From the NCBI RefSeq assembly GCF_000731985.1, contig NZ_JNCS01000001.1, positions 558,001 to 622,000 of the forward strand: 64,000 nt of DNA, in the 5' to 3' direction. Source of the DNA: Natrinema altunense. GTDB lineage: Archaea; Halobacteriota; Halobacteria; Halobacteriales; Natrialbaceae. The position numbers were made by a program, and so were the translations under genes. Below the pieces are notes generated by a model that saw only the letters and a program-made list of their open reading frames with translations, had not been told where the DNA came from and searched no databases. The first letter of the stretch is position 1, and the number at the start of each line of letters is the position of its first letter. Positions 58,513 through 64,000 of this stretch are shown here, piece after piece.

Positions 58513-61221
58513 TTAGCCGATGATGATCTTGTCCGTCTCGACCTCGACGCCGGAGTCGAATCCGGATGGATCACTGGAGTCGTCGTCCGACTCCCCGCGC
58601 CCGACATCAACGGGTACCCCGTCCTCGCCAACGGGTATTGGGGAGACGATATCTTCAGTCGGAATATCGTCGACTTCGACGAGGACGATCACGTCGTTGA
58701 AGTTCGGGTCCCCGGGTGTGTCGGTTTCCTCGGCTTCCTTCCAGAACTCCTCGGGGTCCGTGTTGGGTGGCGCTTCCTCTGTCAGTTCGTACATGAAGAC
58801 GAACTCCTTTCCTTTTTCCAGGTCGAGATATCCCGTTCCGTTCTCGTATTTGCCACCGAAGAGGTCCTCGTCCCCGCGCTCGAGCACTTCGTCAGCGCTC
58901 TGCTGGCGCTGATGTCCCGCCCGTAGCTCTGGCACCGTGTTGTTTTCACTACTCCTGACACGGACGTTCGCCTTGTTCGAGTCGGTCGCCGCGTCCACCT
59001 CGAGCGACTTTCCGTACATGTTCGCACAGTCGTAGTGGTCCCAGTAGCCGTTGCCGTCGTATTTCGACCACGTGTCGTGATACGGGTAATACTCACCGTC
59101 GGTGTACAGATCGGTGTTCGTCTTCTGGTAATTGCTACAGCTGTACAACGTCGAACTCAGCGTGAGGCTGATTCGATCCTCCGTCGTGAAGTTGTACTTC
59201 CAGATCTTGTCTCGCGTATCGTGGGTGTTGAGGTTCTGGTCTTCCGGCGATCGGTACGACTCGTAGTTTTCGCTGCCCCAACTCTCCGGCTGGATCGTGT
59301 TCGACTCGCCGATCGGGTTTCCGTTCTCGTCGACCGGTTGCGTGATGATCTCCGTCGTCACCGGTGCCCATCGCTTGTTGTAGACGCGATGCTGTTGCCA
59401 CGTCCCTGGTCCGTTCCAGGACCAGTCGCCGTATCTGCTCTTGGTCCATTCGAGGTCCCAGCCGCCATCGTCGTCCCACCATATCTCCGTCGGTTCGTCG
59501 CAATAGTAGCTGCATCGCAGATCTCCATCGGATCTCCACCCGCCGTTCTCATTCCAACCCTGATTGGTGAAGCCCCATTCACCTCGACCGCTCTGTTTCC
59601 ACTTTCCGTTCGTTTTATCGCCGTCAACGAGTCGTGCCCGTTGCTCACGAGTTGGTCCTTCCGCCGATACTTCGGTCCCCATGACCGAGACGTTGACCTC
59701 GTTCCCGGCGTCCAAAACGAGTTCCGTGTCGCTCGGATCGACGCCCGTGTTGAGGGTAAACGTCTTCGTCACCGACTTGTCGTCGGCGGTGGTAATGCTG
59801 TACTCGTAGTCCCCTCGGATCATCCGACTCGCGTTGATGGTCCACTCGACCGTCGTCGTCGCGCCGTACGAACCGTTGACGGTGTTCGGACTGATCCGTT
59901 TATATGCATCCGGGGTCTCGTCGTCGAGATACTCGAGTTCGAGATCCGCGCGACCATCGCTCGTGTTCTCGACGCCGATGTTCTGTACGTCCGCGGTAAT
60001 CGTCACGTTCTCGTCGATTTTGTGGCTGGCGTTCGAGACGTTAAAGTACGAGTCCGGCGTGCCGACGTAGAACGTACCGGGTGTCTCGGTCCGGTCGTCT
60101 TCGGTTTCGATGATGTACTTGTACGTCTCACCGTGGTCGAGTTTCTTTTTCGCGGCTGCATCGAGTTCGAACTTGAGTTCCGGATGGCCGATGGTCCGTT
60201 CACCGCCGTTTTTGGGAACTGAGAGATCGGAATGCGTGGTCGTCAGCAGCGTCTTGTTGCTGTCGTCATCCAAGATCGTTGCAGTGATGTCTTGGCTTTC
60301 GTCTCGCTGTCCGACGTTCTTGATCGTCGTTTTAATACTGAAGACGTCATTGCCGCCTTTCCCCTTTCCGGCGAGGGAGCGTGCGAGTCGCTGGTCTTCC
60401 GCCAGCGCTTTCCCACCGGGGCCCCGAAGCCCGTGGTCCTCTTTGACGATGAACTTCGCAGGGTCGAACGGCTCTCTGATGTCGGTAAGTTCCACTGTCA
60501 CCGCATCTCCGTCTGTAGTCACGTTCGCTTCCGTTCCGAACTCCGAGTCGAGGTACTGATACCACCCCTCGTGATAGGAACTTTCAATCGTGAATTTCAC
60601 GCTCGTCCCGTTCGGACAGTTCTGGGCGACGGTATTGATCTCCTCAGTGAGGTCCGTCGCTTTGCTGTGGTCGGCCTTCGCCACCGCCTCGGAGGCACCG
60701 AAATCTCCCTCCTCGAGTTGGAGGATTTGGAGCTGTAACGTCTCACCGTCGTACCCGATCTGGGGTTCCGAAACGACGGTGGTCCGCCCGTTGGCCTGCT
60801 TCCAGACGCCGCCCCCCTGATGGGCGATCGTCCGGCCGTCGAGTTCGAACTCGAGCGCACGGAGACTCTTCTCCCCGGTCGAGCAACTCGGTCCCGATTC
60901 GTTGTACCACGTGACGTTGATCGACCCGTCGTCCGTGATCATCGGTTTTTCAGCCTGCATCTCGTCGATCGGCAGCGGCTGGTTTTTACCAGTCGTCGCG
61001 GCCGTCATGATTCCTTGGTCCGTCTCTTCGACGAATTTCTGTGTCTGTTCGGAGTTCACTTGTGTCTGGATTGCGTCGAACATCGCTGACCCGGCGACGA
61101 ACACCACTGCTGCCCCCAGTATAACGAGTGTAAACAGCAACAGGATCCCGATTATCGAACTTGCCCCTCGATCCCCAGCGTCGCTTTTCCGACCCCGGGA
61201 TGAACGTCGTGTACCCACCAT
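58513..61221 (-). CDS. Large type IV pilin-like surface protein, 902 aa
   Basis: Start at ATG 61221. N-terminus RKSDAGDRGASSIIGILLLF fits the haloarchaeal pilin/archaellin (prepilin peptidase) signal and hydrophobic helix. The external part has CARDB-like beta domains and, near residues 600-700, a segment strikingly rich in Trp (about 16 in 90). The C-terminal region contains NDVIVLVEVDDIP and ends in an acidic S-rich tail. Probably a cell-surface adhesin or pilus tip. Confidence 0.7.
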   Translation of the reverse strand: MVGTRRSSRGRKSDAGDRGASSIIGILLLFTLVILGAAVVFVAGSAMFDAIQTQVNSEQTQKFVEETDQGIMTAATTGKNQPLPIDEMQAEKPMITDDGSINVTWYNESGPSCSTGEKSLRALEFELDGRTIAHQGGGVWKQANGRTTVVSEPQIGYDGETLQLQILQLEEGDFGASEAVAKADHSKATDLTEEINTVAQNCPNGTSVKFTIESSYHEGWYQYLDSEFGTEANVTTDGDAVTVELTDIREPFDPAKFIVKEDHGLRGPGGKALAEDQRLARSLAGKGKGGNDVFSIKTTIKNVGQRDESQDITATILDDDSNKTLLTTTHSDLSVPKNGGERTIGHPELKFELDAAAKKKLDHGETYKYIIETEDDRTETPGTFYVGTPDSYFNVSNASHKIDENVTITADVQNIGVENTSDGRADLELEYLDDETPDAYKRISPNTVNGSYGATTTVEWTINASRMIRGDYEYSITTADDKSVTKTFTLNTGVDPSDTELVLDAGNEVNVSVMGTEVSAEGPTREQRARLVDGDKTNGKWKQSGRGEWGFTNQGWNENGGWRSDGDLRCSYYCDEPTEIWWDDDGGWDLEWTKSRYGDWSWNGPGTWQQHRVYNKRWAPVTTEIITQPVDENGNPIGESNTIQPESWGSENYESYRSPEDQNLNTHDTRDKIWKYNFTTEDRISLTLSSTLYSCSNYQKTNTDLYTDGEYYPYHDTWSKYDGNGYWDHYDCANMYGKSLEVDAATDSNKANVRVRSSENNTVPELRAGHQRQQSADEVLERGDEDLFGGKYENGTGYLDLEKGKEFVFMYELTEEAPPNTDPEEFWKEAEETDTPGDPNFNDVIVLVEVDDIPTEDIVSPIPVGEDGVPVDVGRGESDDDSSDPSGFDSGVEVETDKIIIG

Positions 61222-61663
61222 TAGCTCTGTTCGTACTACCCGGAATAAACATATAAAAATACGCGAGATAGTTTCATTATCATAATTGAGAATCGTCGTC
61301 TCAAGTACCACTTGATTGAGACTCAACCCGGTATCTCCGGCCGTTGAACGCGGCGAGACGAGCGCTGATCGGTCAAATCGGGGTTCGTCCCCGCTCGACT
61401 CGTGCGCCACCGCCAGTCGAACGTCCCACGCAGTGGCTGCCACTACGTCGTTTCGCTTCCCCCTCGGCAGTGTTTCAGGCGGCACTTGCTCGTATCGAGG
61501 CCCGGAAGAACGCGTTCAAGACCGTCTTGAACGGCTGTATGGCCGGTCTTTCGCCGGTTCCGGTTACTCAATACAAAGTGGGTAGGTGTTATAGTCGTGA
61601 GTAGGAACTGCGTTCCAGCACCCCCGGCGGTCGGTGCTTGGACGTAGCACGGAGATACCAACC
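61222..61663. other. Divergent promoter region of surface-protein genes
   Basis: About 440 bases. AT-rich stretch ATATAAAAATACGCG (61251-61265) upstream of the pilin-like gene is likely its promoter; no gene seen in the remainder. Confidence 0.5.
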
Positions 61664-62311
61664 ATGAACATGAATCGACGGAATGTGTTAGTCGGACTGG
61701 GAACGATCGTTGCGGGTGGCGGGGCCGCGCTCGGAACGGGCGCGTTTAGTAGCGTCGAGGCGGACCGGACCGTCTCCGTTGCCGTTGCCGGTGACCAATC
61801 CAGCGCACTCGCGTTCGAGACCAGTGATAGCAACGGGAACCAATATACGGACGCCTCATCGATTACGAACGGGACGCTCGAGTTGACGTTCGACGACTTG
61901 GGGAGCAGTTCCGGAATAAACCTCGGCGCAAAGACGACGTTCAGCCCGCTGTTCCGGACGATCAACAATGGCTCGAACGGCGTCAACCTGAGTATTTACT
62001 CGAACGACGGGACCATCCAGACGTCGCCGACGATTCTGGATAGTTACAATGCCGTGATCGAAAACACGATCACCGACGGGAACAGCAACACGCTCACGAT
62101 CGAGTACGCGTTCACTGACGAAAACGATAACTCGATCGTCGGCGACGGAACCAACGGCTCTTCGGTCGCCCTGGATGCGACGGGCGGGTCCGATCCCAAC
62201 GAGGAGGTCTCGTTGGTGATCGGTGTCGCGAATCCCGGTTCGAGCTTCGATCCGAGCACGAGCATCAGCGGGTACCTCTCGGAAGTAACCGTCGTGGCCA
62301 GTTCCGCATAA
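61664..62311 (+). CDS. Exported DUF1102-type protein
   Basis: 215 residues from ATG 61664. N-terminus MNMNRRNVLVGLGTIVAGGG, then AALGTGAFSSVEADRTVSV, typical of haloarchaeal DUF1102 proteins that are cleaved after GAFSS-like sites. The mature part is beta-rich and N/S/T-rich, resembling TasA/camelysin-type fibre subunits. The signal peptidase gene 1.4 kb downstream probably processes it. Confidence 0.75.
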   Translation: MNMNRRNVLVGLGTIVAGGGAALGTGAFSSVEADRTVSVAVAGDQSSALAFETSDSNGNQYTDASSITNGTLELTFDDLGSSSGINLGAKTTFSPLFRTINNGSNGVNLSIYSNDGTIQTSPTILDSYNAVIENTITDGNSNTLTIEYAFTDENDNSIVGDGTNGSSVALDATGGSDPNEEVSLVIGVANPGSSFDPSTSISGYLSEVTVVASSA

Positions 62312-62371
62312 CGTGCTGGACTGACAGTTGCGAGCCGCGTATCGGTGGCCGATCGAGTCCGGTTCTGCTAT

Positions 62372-63541
62372 ATGAAATCGTACCACTATCTACTCGTGGC
62401 CACGTTGCTGGTCTCGCTCATCGTGCCAACGGCGGCACTGACGATGAGTGGGGACAACGCTACTGAGGACGTCGTTCTCGAGTCCGGAAACGCTGCCAAC
62501 GGACAGTACGCGGCCATCGAGAACGGTAAACTCGGACTCGACCTCGAGGCCCTGAACGACCGGTCGGTCACGCGTGCGGACGACGTGTTCAGGATCACCG
62601 TCACCGACGACGCGGTCGAGCGGATCTGGATCGACCACGACGTTCCCGGGCTCACGTTCTATCGGAACGACCAGCCGACGGCGACGGTCAGCGAGGCACG
62701 CCCGCTCGAGCCGTCGGCCGGAACCGTCGCGCGTATCGGCGTCGCGGTCGATACGCACATCGCACGGTCCGGGACGGAGACGTTTACGGTCACGGTCCAA
62801 TACGCGGACAACGAAACCATGCCAGGGGGGTCCGCGGGGGGCTCGAGCGGATCGCCCCCGGCCGAATCGACGGCCATCGGCGGCTCGGCGCTCGAGCTGT
62901 CACCCACGACGGTGGAGGCGGGCGAGACAGTGACGGTGACGGCGACGTATCGAAACGACGGCGAAACGACTACCTCGTCGACCGTGGCTCTGACCGTCGA
63001 CGGGACCGTGGTCGATCAGCGGACGATTACCCTCGAGCCCGGCGAATCGCAGTCCGTCACGTTCGAGCGGTCGATGGAGTGGCCCGGGACGTACGATGTC
63101 GGCATCGAAGGAGTGGGGAGCGCGTCGGTGACCGTCGACGGGCCGGCGGCCGACATCGTCAACGCGACCGTCGTCGATCCCGACATCACCGCCGGCGAGT
63201 CGACGACGATCGAAGCGACGGTCGAAAACCCAACCGACGAGCGAGCCACGCGCACGCTCGAGATGGCAGTCGACGGGATCGTCGTCGATAGTCGGGCCGT
63301 TTCGATTCCGGCGAACGGCGAGCGGACGGTAACCTTCGAGCGCCGGTTCGACGAGTCCGGGACGTACGAGATCGCCGTCAACGCCGTGTCCGCGGGCACG
63401 GTGTCCGTCGAGCGGGCGGCGTTTTCGATCCGGGATCGGGAACTCTCGCCGGCGACGACGGCGGCGCTCGCTCCGCCGGCGACGGCGGGACTGCTGGTCC
63501 TGGTGATCGCTGCGAACCGCCGGTGGGCGTTCCTCCGCTAG
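62372..63541 (+). CDS. CARDB-domain surface protein, 389 aa
   Basis: Signal peptide (LLVATLLVSLIVPTAALTMS), a domain of about 120 residues, then two CARDB-like beta domains (VEAGETVTVTATYRNDGETT; repeat near residue 275), and a C-terminal membrane helix (AALAPPATAGLLVLVIAANR). Cell-surface anchored. Between the DUF1102 gene and the signal peptidase gene. Confidence 0.75.
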   Translation: MKSYHYLLVATLLVSLIVPTAALTMSGDNATEDVVLESGNAANGQYAAIENGKLGLDLEALNDRSVTRADDVFRITVTDDAVERIWIDHDVPGLTFYRNDQPTATVSEARPLEPSAGTVARIGVAVDTHIARSGTETFTVTVQYADNETMPGGSAGGSSGSPPAESTAIGGSALELSPTTVEAGETVTVTATYRNDGETTTSSTVALTVDGTVVDQRTITLEPGESQSVTFERSMEWPGTYDVGIEGVGSASVTVDGPAADIVNATVVDPDITAGESTTIEATVENPTDERATRTLEMAVDGIVVDSRAVSIPANGERTVTFERRFDESGTYEIAVNAVSAGTVSVERAAFSIRDRELSPATTAALAPPATAGLLVLVIAANRRWAFLR

Positions 63542-63707
63542 CACGCTGTCGGAGGGCAGTCCCCACCGAGCGGCGGTGGGAGAGCGCTGCATCTCGCTCG
63601 CGAGTCGTCGCGGTTCGGATCGTCCTCTCGCGACCTTTATGCTGCTGGATCCGAAAGATATAGTACTCGAACAGTCAGCCGACCATGACCGTGTCAGCAA
63701 CTGATTC

Positions 63708-64000
63708 ATGACCGCCGTCGGACTCGCAAAGCGAGGGCTCGGCCTCGTCCTCGTGCTGGCCGTCCTCCTGCTGGTAGTCGGCCAACTGCTCGGTCAGCCG
63801 ATCCTGCTTGGGTACGTCGCGACTGGGAGCATGGAGCCGACGATCGACACCGGCGACGGGTTCGTGGCGATTCCGAGCCTCGTTGCCGGTGACATCGAGG
63901 AGGGTGACGTCGTCGTCTACCAGGCCCGGACCCTCCACGACGGCGGGCTGACGACCCACCGCGTCGTCGGCGAAACCGAGGAGGGGTACGTTACGAAAGG
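63708..64000 (+). CDS. Signal peptidase I (SipA-like), partial
   Basis: Starts at ATG 63708 and runs off the window. One N-terminal helix, then GYVATGSMEPTIDTGD with the catalytic Ser, and HRVV with the His used by archaeal/SipW-type enzymes. Likely processes the DUF1102 and CARDB proteins encoded upstream. Confidence 0.85.
   Translation, partial: MTAVGLAKRGLGLVLVLAVLLLVVGQLLGQPILLGYVATGSMEPTIDTGDGFVAIPSLVAGDIEEGDVVVYQARTLHDGGLTTHRVVGETEEGYVTK

Overview
The window is haloarchaeal DNA, probably from the Natrialba/Natrinema/Haloterrigena group (inferred from gene types, very acidic proteins and GC-rich coding sequence). It is a mosaic of two parts with clearly different base composition.

Positions 1 to about 33.9 kb are part of an integrated, conjugation-type mobile element that is visibly less GC-rich and gene-dense; its left end lies outside the window. 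From the left it holds: (i) a partial gene and a cluster of tRNA genes on the minus strand (an intron-containing tRNA-Tyr, a tRNA-Leu and two tRNA-like genes with odd inserts) with a structured non-coding stretch; (ii) a coupling-type ATPase with a nuclease-like C-terminus; (iii) a defence-like group (kinase-like fragment, Abi/HEPN-like protein, DUF4238); (iv) a run of very small, overlapping zinc-finger and membrane genes (9.0-12.3 kb); (v) a type IV secretion/conjugation operon (pilin-like, VirB6-like, VirB4-like, a DUF8128-like partner, TraG/VirD4-like, winged helix; 13.2-20.4 kb); (vi) a minus-strand operon with a stand-alone GINS B-domain and a YodL-like protein, followed by a RadC-like protein; (vii) a three-gene set resembling ESCRT-III plus Vps4 with a small membrane protein (25.2-27.2 kb); (viii) an IS1341-type TnpB insertion fused to an element gene; (ix) small membrane proteins; (x) a tyrosine recombinase with a ribbon-helix-helix partner at the right end. 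No relaxase or replication initiator is recognisable inside the window.

Two features tie the element's operons together. Several promoters share a TATAAAAAAGT box placed for leaderless mRNAs and followed by short palindromes. Many small cistrons are joined by an almost identical 18-bp junction (consensus GGTGAGAAYCRGTAGTGG) that encodes the C-terminus of the upstream protein, acts as a Shine-Dalgarno and carries the next start. At several junctions the next reading frame opens only at a non-standard codon (GTA, ATA, ATC, ATT, CTG).

From about 35 kb onward the sequence is ordinary GC-rich chromosome: a 36-bp tandem-repeat coiled-coil protein, a methyltransferase, a malate:quinone-oxidoreductase-like enzyme, an asparaginase/NhaC/IclR group, a cation exchanger, DUF2391, GNAT, UspA, an acyl-CoA synthetase, a Rieske protein, a HAD phosphatase, a UPF0146 protein, archaemetzincin, the ribosome-recycling ATPase ABCE1, an EMC6-like protein, a bactofilin-like surface protein, a large pilin-like protein, and a DUF1102/CARDB/signal-peptidase surface-protein cluster cut by the window end.
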